Assembly: GCA_963575645.1 (NCBI GenBank)
Contig: OY754467.1
Location: 25,664,501 to 25,728,500 of the forward strand
Source of the DNA: Xanthostigma xanthostigma
Lineage: Eukaryota > Arthropoda > Insecta > Raphidioptera > Raphidiidae
Direction of reading: 5' to 3'
DNA length: 64,000 nt
Shown piece after piece: positions 12,371 to 25,230 of this stretch (within the stretch, counting starts at the first letter, position 1; each line of letters starts with the position of its first letter). A program made the translations under genes and the position numbers. Below the pieces are notes generated by a model. It was not told the DNA's origin and ran no database searches. It saw only the letters and a program-made list of their open reading frames with translations.

Positions 12371-15270
12371 AAATAATGCAATTTTTGCCTATAAGGACTC
12401 ATTTGCCCCTAATTGTCATAAAACATGTAAATACTGCTTGTATGCGTTAAAATAATGGTTAATATGCAGATTGCATTTTCTTATGAGAGAATGATCCAAA
12501 CCTTAATGTGATAAAGTAAATAGACTTACCGTTGTAAAATAAAGCAATTTTCCCTATAGGGACTCATTTGCACGCAATTGTCGTGAAGCATGTAAAAACT
12601 GCTTGTCTGCGTTAAAATAATGGTTAATATGCAGTTTGCATTTTCTTATGAGAAAATGATCCAAACCTGAATGTTATAGTGAAAGTAGACTAACCTTTGT
12701 GAAATAAAACAATTTTGCCTTTAGGGACTTATTTCCACCTAATTGTTGTAAAACATGTGAAAACTGCTTGTCTGCGTGAAAATGATAGTAAATATGCAGT
12801 TTGCATTTTCTTATGAGAGAATGATCCAAAACTGAATGTTATAGTGTAAATAGACTTACCCTCTTGAAATAAAGCACTTTTGCCTATAAGGACTCATTTG
12901 CACCTAATTGTCGTAAAGCATGTAAAAACTGCTTGTCTGCGTTTAAATAATGGTTAATATGCAGTTTGCATTTTCTTATGAGAGAATGATCCAAACCTGA
13001 ATGTTATAGTGTAAATAGACTTACTCTCATGAAATAAAGCAATTTTGCCTATAAAGACTCATTTGCACCTAATTGTCGTAAAGCATGTAAAAACTGCTTG
13101 TCTGCGTTAAAATAAAGGTTAATATGCAGTTTGCATTTTCTTATGAGAGAATGATCCAAACCTGAATGTTATAGTGTAAATAGACATACCTTCATGAAAT
13201 AATGCAATTTTGCCTATAAGGACTCATTTGCCCCTAATTGTCATAAAACATGTAAAAACTGCTTGTATGCGTTAAAATAATGGTTAATATGCAGATTGCA
13301 TTTTCTTATGAGAGAATGATCCAAACCTTAATGTAATAGAGTAAATAGACTTACCGTTGTAAAATAAAGCAATTTTGCCTATAGGGACTCATTTGCACGC
13401 AATTGTCGTGAAGCATGTAAAAACTGCTTGTCTGCGTTAAAATAATGGTTAATATGCAGTTTGCATTTTCTTATGAGAGAATGATCCAAACCTGAATGTT
13501 ATAGTGAAAGTAGACTTACCTTTGTGAAATGAAACAATTTTGCCTTTAAGGACTTATTTCCACCTAATTGTCGTAAAACATGTGAAAACTGCTTGTCTGC
13601 GTGAAAATGATAGTAAATATGCAGTTTGCATTTTCTTATGAGAGAATGATCCAAACCTGAATGTTATAGTGTAAATAGACTTACCCTCATGAAATAAAGC
13701 ACTTTTGCCTATAAGGACTCATTTGCACCTAATTGTCGTAAAGCATGTAAAAACTGCTTGTCAGCGTTAAAATAATGGTTAATATGCAGTTTGCATTTTC
13801 TTATGAGAGAATGATCCAAACCTGAATGTTATAGTGAAAATAGACTAACCTTTGTAAAATAACGCAATTTTGCCTATAAGGACTCATTTGCACGCAATTG
13901 TCGTGAAGCATGTAAAAACTGCTTGTCTGCGTGAAAATGATAGTAAATATGCAGTTTGCATTTTCTTATGAGAGAATGATCCAAACCTGAATGTTATAGT
14001 GTAAATAGACTAACCATTGTAAAATAAAACAATTTTGCCTATAAGGACTCATTTGCACGCAATTGTCGTGAATCATGTAAAAACTGCTTGTCTGCGTTAA
14101 AATAATGGTTAATATGCAGTTTGCATTTTCTTATGAGAGAATGATCCAAACCTAAATGTTATAGTGTAAATAGACTTACCTTCAAGAAATAAAGCAATTT
14201 TGCCTATAGGGACTCATTTGCCTCTAATTGTCATAAAGCATGTAAAAACTGCTTGTCAGCGTTAAAATAATGGTTAATATGCAGTTTGCATTTTCTTATG
14301 AGAGAATGATCCAAACCTGAATGTTATAGTGTAAATAGACTTACCCTCATGAAATAAAGCACTTTTGCCTATAAGGACTCATTTGCACCTAATTGTCGTA
14401 AAGCATGTAAAAACTGCTTGTCAGCGTTAAAATAATGGTTAATATGCAGTTTGCATTTTCTTATGAGAGAATGATCCAAACCTGAATGTTATAGTGAAAA
14501 TAGACTTACCTTTGTAAAATAAAGCAATTTTGCCTATTAGGACTAATTTGCACGCAATTGTCGTGAAGCATGTAAAAACTGCTTGTCTGCGTTAAAATAA
14601 TGGTTAATATGCAGTTTGCATTTTCTTATGAGAGAATGATCCAAACCTGAATGTTATAGTGTAAATAGTCTTACCCTCTTGAAATAAAGCAATTTTGCCT
14701 ATAAGGAGTCATTTGCACCTAATTGTCATAAAGCTTGTAAAAACTGCTTGTATGCGTTAAAATAGTGGTTAATATGCAGTTTGCATTTTCTTATGAGATA
14801 ATGATCCAAACCTGAATATTATAGTGTAAATAGACTTACCTTTGTAAAATAAAGCAATTTTGCCTATATAGACTCATTTGCCCCTAATTGTCATAAAGCA
14901 TGTAAAAACTGCTTGTATGCGACAAAATAATGGTTAATATGCAGTTTGCTTTTTCTTATGAGAGAATGATCCAAACCTGAATGTTATAGTGTAAATAGAC
15001 TTACCTTTGTAAAATAAAGCAATTTTGCCTATAAGGACTCATTTGCACGCAATTGTCGTGTAGCAATAAAAACTGCTTGTCTGCGTGAAAATGATAGTAA
15101 ATATGCAGTTTGCATTTTCTTATAAGAGAATGATCCAAACCTGAATGTTATAGTGTAAATAGACTTACCCTCATGAAATAAAGCAATTTTGCCTATAAAG
15201 ACTCATTTGCACCTATTTGTCGTAAAGCATGTAAAAACTGCTTGTCTGCGTTTAAATAATGGTTAATATG
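12371..15270 (+). repeat. 19-monomer tandem duplication, copy A
   Basis: The variant ataatgcaatttttgcc at 12,371 recurs at 15,506, and atgtgata at 12,506 recurs at 15,641, an offset of exactly 3,135 = 19 x 165. From the aacgcaattt form (13,861 and 16,666) through tttgctttttc (14,941 and 17,746) to the shortened gcaataaaaactg (15,063 and 17,868) the offset is 2,805 = 17 x 165. Copy A therefore has two more monomers than copy B. It contains type C monomers near 12,720 and 13,540. The match ends at about 15,270, just before copy B begins, so the two are adjacent. Confidence 0.82.
12704..12868 (+). repeat. Divergent type C monomer (representative)
   Basis: This 165-bp monomer carries the most subtype-specific changes: ataaaacaattttgcc at its start, ctttagggacttatttcc in place of the usual tataaggactcatttgc, and aaaacatgtgaaaactg in place of aaagcatgtaaaaactg. 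Other copies are near 5,450, 13,540, 15,840, 16,350, 20,120, 21,270, 23,420, 24,090, 26,710, 30,180, 32,970, 34,460, 35,780, 37,600, 42,540, 43,860, 45,680, 53,260, 56,230, 59,850 and 63,310. It is preceded by a monomer ending gtgaaagta and followed by one beginning agcacttttgcc. The fixed neighbours show that it spread as part of a larger block, not alone. Confidence 0.8.
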
Positions 15271-15505
15271 CAGATTGCATTTTCTTATGAGAGAATGATC
15301 CAAACCTTAATGTAATAGAGTAAATAGACTTACCGTTGTAAAATAAAGCAATTTTGCCTATAGGGACTCATTTGCACGCAATTGTCGTGAAGCATGTAAA
15401 AACTGCTTGTCTGCGTTAAAATAATGGTTAATATGCAGTTTGCATTTTCTTATGAGAGAATGATCCAAACCTGAATGTTATAGTGTAAATAGACTTACCT
15501 TCATG

Positions 15506-18075
15506 AAATAATGCAATTTTTGCCTATAAGGACTCATTTGCCCCTAATTGTCATAAAACATGTAAAAACTGCTTGTATGCGTTAAAATAATGGTTAATAT
15601 GCAGATTGCATTTTCTTATGAGAGAATGATCCAAACCTTAATGTGATAGAGTAAATAGACTTACCGTTGTAAAATAAAGCAATTTTGCCTATAGGGACTC
15701 ATTTGCACGCAATTGTCGTGAAGCATGTAAAAACTGCTTGTCTGCGTTAAAATAATGGTTAATATGCAGTTTGCATTTTCTTATGAGAAAATGATCCAAA
15801 CCTGAATGTTATAGTGAAAGTAGACTAACCTTTGTGAAATAAAACAATTTTGCCTTTAGGGACTTATTTCCACCTAATTGTTGTAAAACATGTGAAAACT
15901 GCTTGTCTGCGTGAAAATGATAGTAAATATGCAGTTTGCATTTTCTTATGAGAGAATGATCCAAAACTGAATGTTATAGTGTAAATAGACTTACCCTCTT
16001 GAAATAAAGCACTTTTGCCTATAAGGACTCATTTGCACCTAATTGTCGTAAAGCATGTAAAAACTGCTTGTCTGCGTTTAAATAATGGTTAATATGCAGT
16101 TTGCATTTTCTTATGAGAGAATGATCCAAACCTTAATGTAATAGAGTAAATAGACTTACCGTTGTAAAATAAAGCAATTTTGCCTATAGGGACTCATTTG
16201 CACGCAATTGTCGTGAAGCATGTAAAAACTGCTTGTCTACGTTAAAATAATGGTTAATATGCAGTTTGCATTTTCTTATGAGAGAATGATCCAAACCTGA
16301 ATGTTATAGTGAAAGTAGACTTACCTTTGTGAAATAAAACAATTTTGCCTTTAAGGACTTATTTCCACCTAATTGTCGTAAAACATGTGAAAACTGTTTG
16401 TCTGCGTGAAAATGATAGTAAATATGCAGTTTGCATTTTCTTATGAGAGAATGATCCAAACCTGAATGTTATAGTGTAAATAGACTTACCCTCATGAAAT
16501 AAAGCACTTTTGCCTATAAGGACTCATTTGCACCTAATTGTCGTAAAGCATGTAAAAACTGCTTGTCAGCGTTAAAATAATGGTTAATATGCAGTTTGCA
16601 TTTTCTTATGAGAGAATGATCCAAACCTGAATGTTATAGTGAAAATAGACTAACCTTTGTAAAATAACGCAATTTTGCCTATAAGGACTCATTTGCACGC
16701 AATTGTCGTGAAGCATGTAAAAACTGCTTGTCTGCGTGAAAATGATAGTAAATATGCAGTTTGCATTTTCTTATGAGAGAATGATCCAAACCTGAATGTT
16801 ATAGTGTAAATAGACTAACCATTGTAAAATAAAACAATTTTGCCTATAAGGACTCATTTGCACGCAATTGTCGTGAATCATGTAAAAACTGCTTGTCTGC
16901 GTTAAAATAATGGTTAATATGCAGTTTGCATTTTCTTATGAGAGAATGATCCAAACCTAAATGTTATAGTGTAAATAGACTTACCTTCAAGAAATAAAGC
17001 AATTTTGCCTATAGGGACTCATTTGCCTCTAATTGTCATAAAGCATGTAAAAACTGCTTGTCAGCGTTAAAATAATGGTTAATATGCAGTTTGCATTTTC
17101 TTATGAGAGAATGATCCAAACCTGAATGTTATAGTGTAAATAGACTTACCCTCATGAAATAAAGCACTTTTGCCTATAAGGACTCATTTGCACCTAATTG
17201 TCGTAAAGCATGTAAAAACTGCTTGTCAGCGTTAAAATAATGGTTAATATGCAGTTTGCATTTTCTTATGAGAGAATGATCCAAACCTGAATGTTATAGT
17301 GAAAATAGACTTACCTTTGTAAAATAAAGCAATTTTGCCTATAAGGACTAATTTGCACGCAATTGTCGTGAAGCATGTAAAAACTGCTTGTCTGCGTTAA
17401 AATAATGGTTAATATGCAGTTTGCATTTTCTTATGAGAGAATGATCCAAACCTGAATGTTATAGTGTAAATAGTCTTACCCTCTTGAAATAAAGCAATTT
17501 TGCCTATAAGGAGTCATTTGCACCTAATTGTCATAAAGCTTGTAAAAACTGCTTGTATGCGTTAAAATAGTGGATAATATGCAGTTTGCATTTTCTTATG
17601 AGATAATGATCCAAACCTGAATATTATAGTGTAAATAGACTTACCTTTGTAAAATAAAGCAATTTTGCCTATATAGACTCATTTGCCCCTAATTGTCATA
17701 AAGCATGTAAAAACTGCTTGTATGCGACAAAATAATGGTTAATATGCAGTTTGCTTTTTCTTATGAGAGAATGATCCAAACCTGAATGTTATAGTGTAAA
17801 TAGACTTACCTTTGTAAAATAAAGCAATTTTGCCTATAAGGACTCATTTGCACGCAATTGTCGTGAAGCAATAAAAACTGCTTGTCTGCGTGAAAATGAT
17901 AGTAAATATGCAGTTTGCATTTTCTTATAAGAGAATGATCCAAACCTGAATGTTATAGTGTAAATAGACTTACCCTCATGAAATAAAGCAATTTTGCCTA
18001 TAAAGACTCATTTGCACCTATTTGTCGTAAAGCATGTAAAAACTGCTTGTCTGCGTTTAAATAATGGTTAATATG
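15506..18075 (+). repeat. 19-monomer tandem duplication, copy B (two monomers shorter)
   Basis: The order matches copy A at 12.37-15.27 kb, with a two-monomer loss at the chimeric monomer 16,004-16,168. That monomer begins like the one at 12,869 (agcacttttgcc, tctgcgtttaaataatgg) and ends like the one near 13,320 (ccttaatgtaatagag). The bridge between the copies, 15,271-15,505, resembles 13,290-13,500. Type C monomers lie near 15,840 and 16,350. Confidence 0.8.
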
Positions 18076-18330
18076 CAGTTTGCATTTTCTTATGAGAGAA
18101 TGATCCAAACCTGAATGTTATAGTGTAAATAGACTTACCTTTGTAAAATAAAGCAATTTTGCCTATAAGGACTCATTTGCACGCAATTGTCGTGAAGCAA
18201 TAAAAACTGCTTGTCTGCGTGAAAATGATAGTAAATATGCAGTTTGCATTTTCTTATAAGAGAATGATCCAAACCTGAATGTTATAGTGTAAATAGACTT
18301 ACCCTCATGAAATAAAGCAATTTTGCCTAT
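17790..18330 (+). repeat. Local two-monomer duplication
   Basis: The rare shortened form gcaataaaaactg, one base shorter than the usual gcatgtaaaaactg, occurs at 17,868 and again at 18,197. That is 329 bases apart: two monomers, minus the one-base deletion carried in the first. Both are followed by tctgcgtgaaaatgatag and by the cttataagagaatg variant. The same form is at 15,063 in copy A of the large duplication, where it is not doubled, so this is a recent local event. Confidence 0.7.
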
Positions 18331-21300
18331 AAGGACTCATTTGCACGCAATTGTCGTGAATCATGTAAAAACTGCTTGTCTGCGTTTAAATAATGGTTAA
18401 TATGCAGTTTGCATTTTCTTATGAGAGAATGATCCAAACCTGAATGTTATAGTGTAAATAGACTTACCCTCATGAAATAAAGCAATTTTGCCTATAAAGA
18501 CTCATTTGCACCTATTTGTCGTAAAGCATGTAAAAACTGCTTGTCTGCGTTTAAATAATGGTTAATATGCAGTTTGCATTTTCTTATAAGAGAATGATCC
18601 AAACCTGAATGTTATAGTGTAAATAGACTAACCCTCATGAAATAAAGCACTTTTGCCTATAAGGACTCATTTGCACCTAATTGTCGTAAAGCATGTAAAA
18701 ACTGCTTGTCAGCGTTAAAATAATGGTTAATATGCAGTTTGCATTTTCTTATGAGAGAATGTTATAGTGTAAATAGACTTACCTTCAAGAAATAAAGCAA
18801 TTTTGCCTATAGGGACTCATTTGCCCCTAATTGTCATAAAGCATGTAAAAACTGCTTGTCAGCGTTAAAATAATGGTTAATATGCAGTTTGCATTTTCTT
18901 ATGAGAGAATGATCTAAACCTGAATGTTATAGTGTACATAGACTTACCTTCATGAAATAAAGCAATTTTGCTTATAAGGACTCATTTGCCCCTAATTGTC
19001 ATAAAGCATGTAAAAACTGCTTGTATGCGTTAAAATAATGTATAATATGCAGTTTGCATTTTCTTATGAGAGAATGATCCAAACCTGAATGTTATAGTGT
19101 AAATTAATTTACCCTCATGAAATAAAGCAATTTTGCCTATAAAGACTCATTTGCACCTAATTGTCATAAAGCATGTAAAAACTGCTTGTATGCGTTAAAA
19201 TGATAGTAAATATGCAGTTTGCATTTTCTTATGAGAGAATGATCCAAACCTGAATGTTATAGTGTAAATAGTCTTACCCTCTTGAAATAAAGCAATTTTG
19301 CCTATAAGGAGTCATTTGCACCTAATTGTCATAAAGCATGTAAAAACTGCTTGTATGCGTTAAAATAATGGTTAATATGCAGATTGCATTTTCTTATGAG
19401 AGAATGATCCAAACCTTAATGTTATAGTGTAAATAGACTTACCCTCATTAAATAAAGCAATTTTGCCTATAAAGACTCATTTGCATCTATTTGTCGTAAA
19501 GCATGTAAAAACTGCTTGTCTGCGTTTTAATAATGGTTAATATGCAGTTTGCATTTTCTTATGAGAGAGTGATCCAAACCTGAATGTTATAGTGTAAATA
19601 GACTTACCCTCATGAAATAAAGGAATTTTGCCTATAAAGACTCATTTGCACCTAATTGTCGTAAAGCATGTTAAAACTGCTTGTCTGCGTTTAAATAATG
19701 GTTAATATGCAGTTTGCATTTTCTTATGAGAGAAAGATCCAAACCTGAATGTTATAGTGTAAATAGACTTACCTTCATGAAATAAAGCAATTTTGCCTAT
19801 AAGGACTCATTTTCCCCTTATTGTCATAAAGCACGTAAAAACTGCTTGTATGCGTTGAAATTATGGTTAATATGCAGTTGGCATTTTCTTATGAGAGAAT
19901 GATCCAAACCTAAATGTTATAGTGAAAATAGACTTACGTCTGTAAAATAACGCAATTTTGCCTATAAGGACTCATTTGCACGAAATTGTCGTGAAGCATG
20001 TAAAAACTGCTTGTCTGCGTTAAAATAATGGTTAATATGCAGTTTGCATTTTCTTATGAGAAAATGATCCAAACCTGAATGTTATAGTGAAAGTAGACTA
20101 ACCTTTGTAAAATAAAACAATTTTGCCTTTAAGGACTTATTTCCACCTAATTGTCGTAAAACATGTGAAAACTGCTTGTCTGCGTGAAAATGATTGTAAA
20201 TATGCAGTTTGCATTTTCTTATGAGAGAATGATCCAAACCTGAATGTTATAGTGTAAATAGACTTACCCTCATGAAATAAAGCACTTTTGCCTATAAGGA
20301 CTCATTTGCACCTAATTGTCGTAAAGCATGTAAAAACTGCTTGTCAGCGTTAAAATAATTGTTAATATGCAGTTTGCATTTTCTTATGAGAGAATGATCC
20401 AAACCTGAATGTTATAGTGTAAATAGACTTACTCTAATGAAATAAAGCAGATTTGACTATAAGGACTCATTTGCCCCTAATTGTCATAAAGCATGTAAAA
20501 ACTGTTTGTATGCGTTAAAATAATGGTTAATATGCAGTTTGCATTTTCTTATGAGAGAATGATCCAAACCTGAATGTAATAGTGAAAATAAACTTACCTT
20601 TGTAAAATAAAGCAATTTTGCCTATAAATACTTATTTGCACGCAATTGTCGTGAAGCATGTAAAAACTGCTTGTCTGCGTGAAAATGATAGTAAATATGC
20701 AGTTTGCATTTTCCTATAAGAGAATGATCCAAACCTGAATGTTATAGTGTAAATAGACTTACCTTCATGAAATAAAGCAATTTTGCCTATAAAGACTCAT
20801 TTGCACCTAATTGTCGTAAAGCATGTAAAAACTGCTTGCCTTCGTTTAAATAATGGTTAATATGCAGTTTGCATTTTCTTATGAGAGAAAGATCCAAACC
20901 TGAATGTTATAGTGTAAATAGACTTACCTTCATGAAATAAAGCAATTTTGCCTATAAGGACTCATTTGCCCCTTATTGTCATAAAGCATGTAAAAACTGC
21001 TTGTATGCGTTAAAATAATGGTTAATATGCAGTTTGCATTTTCTTATGAGAGAATGATCCAAACCTGAATGTTATAGTGTAAATAGACTTACCTTTGTAA
21101 AATAAAGCAATTTTGCCTATAAGGACTCATTTGCACGCAAATGTCGTGAAGCATGTAAAAACTGCTTGTCTGCGTAAAAATAATGGTTAATATGCAGTTT
21201 GCATTTTCTTATGAGAGTATGATCCATACCTGAATGTTATAGTGAAAGTAGACCCTACCTTTGTGAAATAAAACAATTTTGCCTTTAAGGACTTATTTCC

Positions 21301-23099
21301 ACCTAATTGTCGTAAAACATGTGAAAACTCCTTGTCTGCGTGAAAATAATAGTAAATATGCAGTTTGCATTTTCTTATGAGAGAATGATCCAAACCTGAA
21401 TGTTATAGTGTAAAATAGACTTACCCTCATGAAATAAAGCACTTTTGCCTATAAGGACTCATTTGCACCTAATTGTCGTAAAGCATGTAAAAACTGCTTG
21501 TCAGCGTTAAAATAATGGTTAATATGCAGTTTGCATTTTCTTATGAGAGAATAATCCAAACCTGAATGTAATAGTGTAAATAGACTTACTTTAATGAAAT
21601 AAAGCAATTTTGCCTATAAGGACTCATTTGCACGCAATTGTCGTGAAGCATGTAAAAACTGCTTGTCTGCGTAAAAATAATGGTTAATATGCAGTTTGCA
21701 TTTTCTTATGAGAGAATGATCCAAACCTGAATGTTATAGTGAAAATAGATTAACCTTTGTAAAATAACGCAATTTTGCCTATAAGGACTCATTTGCACGC
21801 AATTGTCGTGAAGCATGTAAAAACTGCTTGTCTGCGTCAAAATAATGGTTAATATGCAGTTTGCATTTTCTTATAAGAAAATGATCCAAACCTGAATGTA
21901 ATAGTGTAAATCGACTTACCCTCATGAAATAAAGCAATTTTGCCTATAAAGACTCATTTGCACCTAATTGTCATAAAGCATGTAAAAACTGCTTGTATGC
22001 GTTAAAACGATAGTAAATATGCAGTTTGCATTTTCTTATGAGAGAATGATCTAAACCTGAATGTTATAGTTTAAGTAAACTTACCTTTGTAAAATAAAGC
22101 AATTTTGCCTATTAGGACTCATTTGCCCCTAATTGTCATAAAGCATGTAAAAACTGCTTGTATGCGTTAAAACAGTGGTTAATATGCAGTTTGCATTTTC
22201 TTATGAGATAATGATCGAAACCTGAATATTATAGTGTAAATAGACTTACCTTTGTTAAATAAAGCAATTTTGCCTATAAGGACTCATTTGCACGCAATTG
22301 TCGTGAAGCATGTAAAAACTGCTTGTCTGCGTTAAAATAATGGTTAATATGCAGTTTGCATTTTCTTATGAGAGAATGATCCAAACCTAAATGTTATAGT
22401 GTAAATAGACTTACCTTCAAGAAATAAAGCAATTTTGCCTATAGGGACTCATTTGCCCCTAATTGTCATAAAGCATGTAAAAACTGCTTGTCAGCGTTAA
22501 AATAATGGTTAATATGCAGTTTGCATTTTCTTATGAGAGAATGATCCAAACCTGAATGTTATAGTGTACATAGACTTACCTTCATGAAATAAAGCAATTT
22601 TGCTTATAAGGACTCATTTGCCCCTAATTGTCATAAAGCATGTAAAAACTGCTTGTATGCGTTAAAATAATGTATAATATGCAGTTTGCATTTTCTTATG
22701 AGAGAATGATCCAAACCTGAATGTTATAGTGTAAATTAACTTACCCTCATGAAATAAAGCAATTTTGCCTATAAAGACTCATTTGCACCTAATTGTCATA
22801 AAGCATGTAAAAACTGCTTGTATGCGTTAAAATGATAGTAAATATGCAGTTTGCATTTTCTTATGAGAGAATGATCCAAACCTGAATGTTATAGTGTAAA
22901 TAGTCTTACCCTCTTGAAATAAAGCAATTTTGCCTATAAGGAGTCATTTGCACCTAATTGTCATAAAGCTTGTAAAAACTGCTTGTATGCGTTAAAATAA
23001 TAGTTAATATGCAGTTTGCATTTTCTTATGAGAGAATGATCTAAACCTGAATGTTATAGTTTAAGTAAACTTACCTTTGTAAAATAAAGCAATTTTGCC
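18076..23099 (+). repeat. Mixed satellite segment with an internal 22-monomer repeat
   Basis: About 30 monomers of mixed order. A short internal duplication pairs about 18,780-19,330 with 22,410-22,960: the rare agtgtacata at 18,931 recurs at 22,563 (offset 3,632, about 22 monomers), and both are preceded by ttcaagaaataaag. Type C monomers lie near 20,120 and 21,270. A stretch at about 21,900-22,020 with gtaaatcgacttaccctc resembles 1,960-2,070. There is no non-satellite DNA. Confidence 0.6.
18747..18775 (+). repeat. Monomer with a 15-bp deletion between gaatg repeats
   Basis: A normal monomer reads gaatg, then atccaaacct, then gaatg (monomer positions 116-120 and 131-135). Here only one gaatg remains, at 18,757-18,761, and it runs straight into ttatagtg. 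Exactly one repeat plus the 10 intervening bases are missing. This is the classic product of slippage or recombination between 5-bp direct repeats. I saw it only once in the window. Confidence 0.85.
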
Positions 23100-24985
23100 T
23101 ATAAAGACTCATTTGCCCCTAATTGTCATAAAACATGTAAAAACTGCTTGTATGCGTTAAAATAATGGTTAATATGCAGATTGCATTTTCTTATGAGAGA
23201 ATGATCCAAACCTTAATGTGATAGAGTAAATAGACTTACCGTTGTAAAATAAAGCAATTTTGCCTATAGGGACTCATTTGCACGCAATTGTCGTGAAGCA
23301 TGTAAAAACTGCTTGTCTGCGTTAAAATAATGGTTAATATGCAGTTTGCATTTTCTTATGAGAAAATGATCCAAACCTGAATGTTATAGTGAAAGTAGAC
23401 TAACCTTTGTGAAATAAAACAATTTTGCCTTTAGGGACTTATTTCCACCTAATTGTTGTAAAACATGTGAAAACTGCTTGTCTGCGTGAAAATGATAGTA
23501 AATATGCAGTTTGCATTTTCTTATGAGAGAATGATCCAAAACTGAATGTTATAGTGTAAATAGACTTACCCTCTTGAAATAAAGCACTTTTGCCTATAAG
23601 GACTCATTTGCACCTAATTGTCGTAAAGCATGTAAAAACTGCTTGTCTGCGTTTAAATAATGGTTAATATGCAGTTTGCATTTTCTTATGAGAGAATGAT
23701 CCAAACCTGAAAGCTATAGTGTAAATAGACTTACCTTCATGAAATAATGCAATTTTGCCTATAAGGACTCATTTGCCCCTAATTGTCATAAAACATGTAA
23801 AAACTGCTTGTATGCGTTAAAATAATGGTTAATATGCAGATTGTATTTTCTTATGAGAGAATGATCCAAACCTTAATGTAATAGAGTAAATAGACTTACC
23901 GTTGTAAAATAAAGCAATTTTGCCTATAGGGACTCATTTGCACGCAATTGTCGTGAAGCATGTAAAAACTGCTTGTCTGCGTTAAAATAATGGTTAATAT
24001 GCAGTTTGCATTTTCTTATGAGAGAATGATCCAAACCTGAATGTTATAGTGAAAGTAGACTTACCTTTGTGAAATAAAACAATTTTGCCTTTAAGGACTT
24101 ATTTCCACCTAATTGTCGTAAAACATGTGAAAACTGCTTGTCTGCGTGAAAATGATAGTAAATATGCAGTTTGCATTTTCTTATGAGAGAATGATCCAAA
24201 CCTGAATGTTATAGTGTAAATAAACTTACCCTCATGAAATAAAGCACTTTTGCCTATAAGGACTCATTTGCACCTAATTGTCGTAAAGCATGTAAAAACT
24301 GCTTGTCAGCGTTAAAATAATGGTTAATATGCAGTTTGCATTTTCTTATGAGAGAATGATCCAAACCTGAATGTTATAGTGAAAATAGACTAACCTTTGT
24401 AAAATAACGCAATTTTGCCTATAAGGACTCATTTGCACGCAATTGTCGTGAAGCATGTAAAAACTGCTTGTCTGCGTGAAAATGATAGTAAATATGCAGT
24501 TTGCATTTTCTTATGAGAGAATGATCCAAACCTGAATGTTATAGTGTAAATAGACTAACCATTGTAAAATAAAGCAATTTTGCCTATAAGGACTCATTTG
24601 CACGCAATTGTCGTGAATCATGTAAAAACTGCTTGTCTGCGTTAAAATAATGGTTAATATGCAGTTTGCATTTTCTTATGAGAGAATGATCCAAACCTAA
24701 ATGTTATAGTGTAAATAGACTTACCTTCAAGAAATAAAGCAATTTTGCCTATAGGGACTCATTTGCCTCTAATTGTCATAAAGCATGTAAAAACTGCTTG
24801 TCAGCGTTAAAATAATGGTTAATATGCAGTTTGCATTTTCTTATGAGAGAATGATCCAAACCTGAATGTTATAGTGTAAATAGACTTACCCTCATGAAAT
24901 AAAGCACTTTTGCCTATAAGGACTCATTTGCACCTAATTGTCGTAAAGCATGTAAAAACTGCTTGTCAGCGTTAAAATAATAGTT
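23100..24985 (+). repeat. Third copy of the 12.4-18 kb block
   Basis: The atgtgata variant at 23,216 pairs with 15,641 (offset 7,575) and 12,506 (10,710). The aacgcaattt form at 24,406 pairs with 13,861 (10,545). The step of 165 shows one monomer fewer than copy A and one more than copy B. It begins where a gcccc monomer acquires the aaacatgtaaaaactg form (about 23,130) and ends near 24,985, where atagttaat replaces ggttaat. Type C monomers lie near 23,420 and 24,090. Confidence 0.78.
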
Positions 24986-25230
24986 AATATGCAGTTTGCA
25001 TTTTCTTCTGAGAGAATGATCCAAACCTAAATGTTATAGTGTAGATAGATTTACCTTCATGAAATAAAGCAATTTTGCCTATAGGGACTCATTTGCCCCT
25101 AGTTATCATAAAGCATGTAAAAACTGCTTGTCAGCGTTAAAATAAAGGTTAATATGCAGTTTGCATTTTCTTATGAGAGAATGATCCAAACCTGAATGTT
25201 ATAGTGTAAATAGACTTACCTTCATGAAAT
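24986..25230 (+). repeat. Satellite link before the 21-monomer duplication
   Basis: A short stretch of monomers carrying cttctgagag, gtgtagatagattt and ctagttatcataaag (25,101). The last form recurs at 51,638 and 61,693, so this link travels with the following block to those sites. A related gtgtagatag monomer is near 47,780. Confidence 0.6.

Noticed and set aside
21187-21393. Minus-strand open frame of 68 codons
   Set aside because: It lies wholly in satellite monomers. It starts with the same residues (MDHSLIRKCKLHIYY) as the frame at 30,043-30,291 because both begin at the same monomer position, and it exists only where a type C monomer lacks the usual stop. There is no codon bias, domain or gene-like flank.
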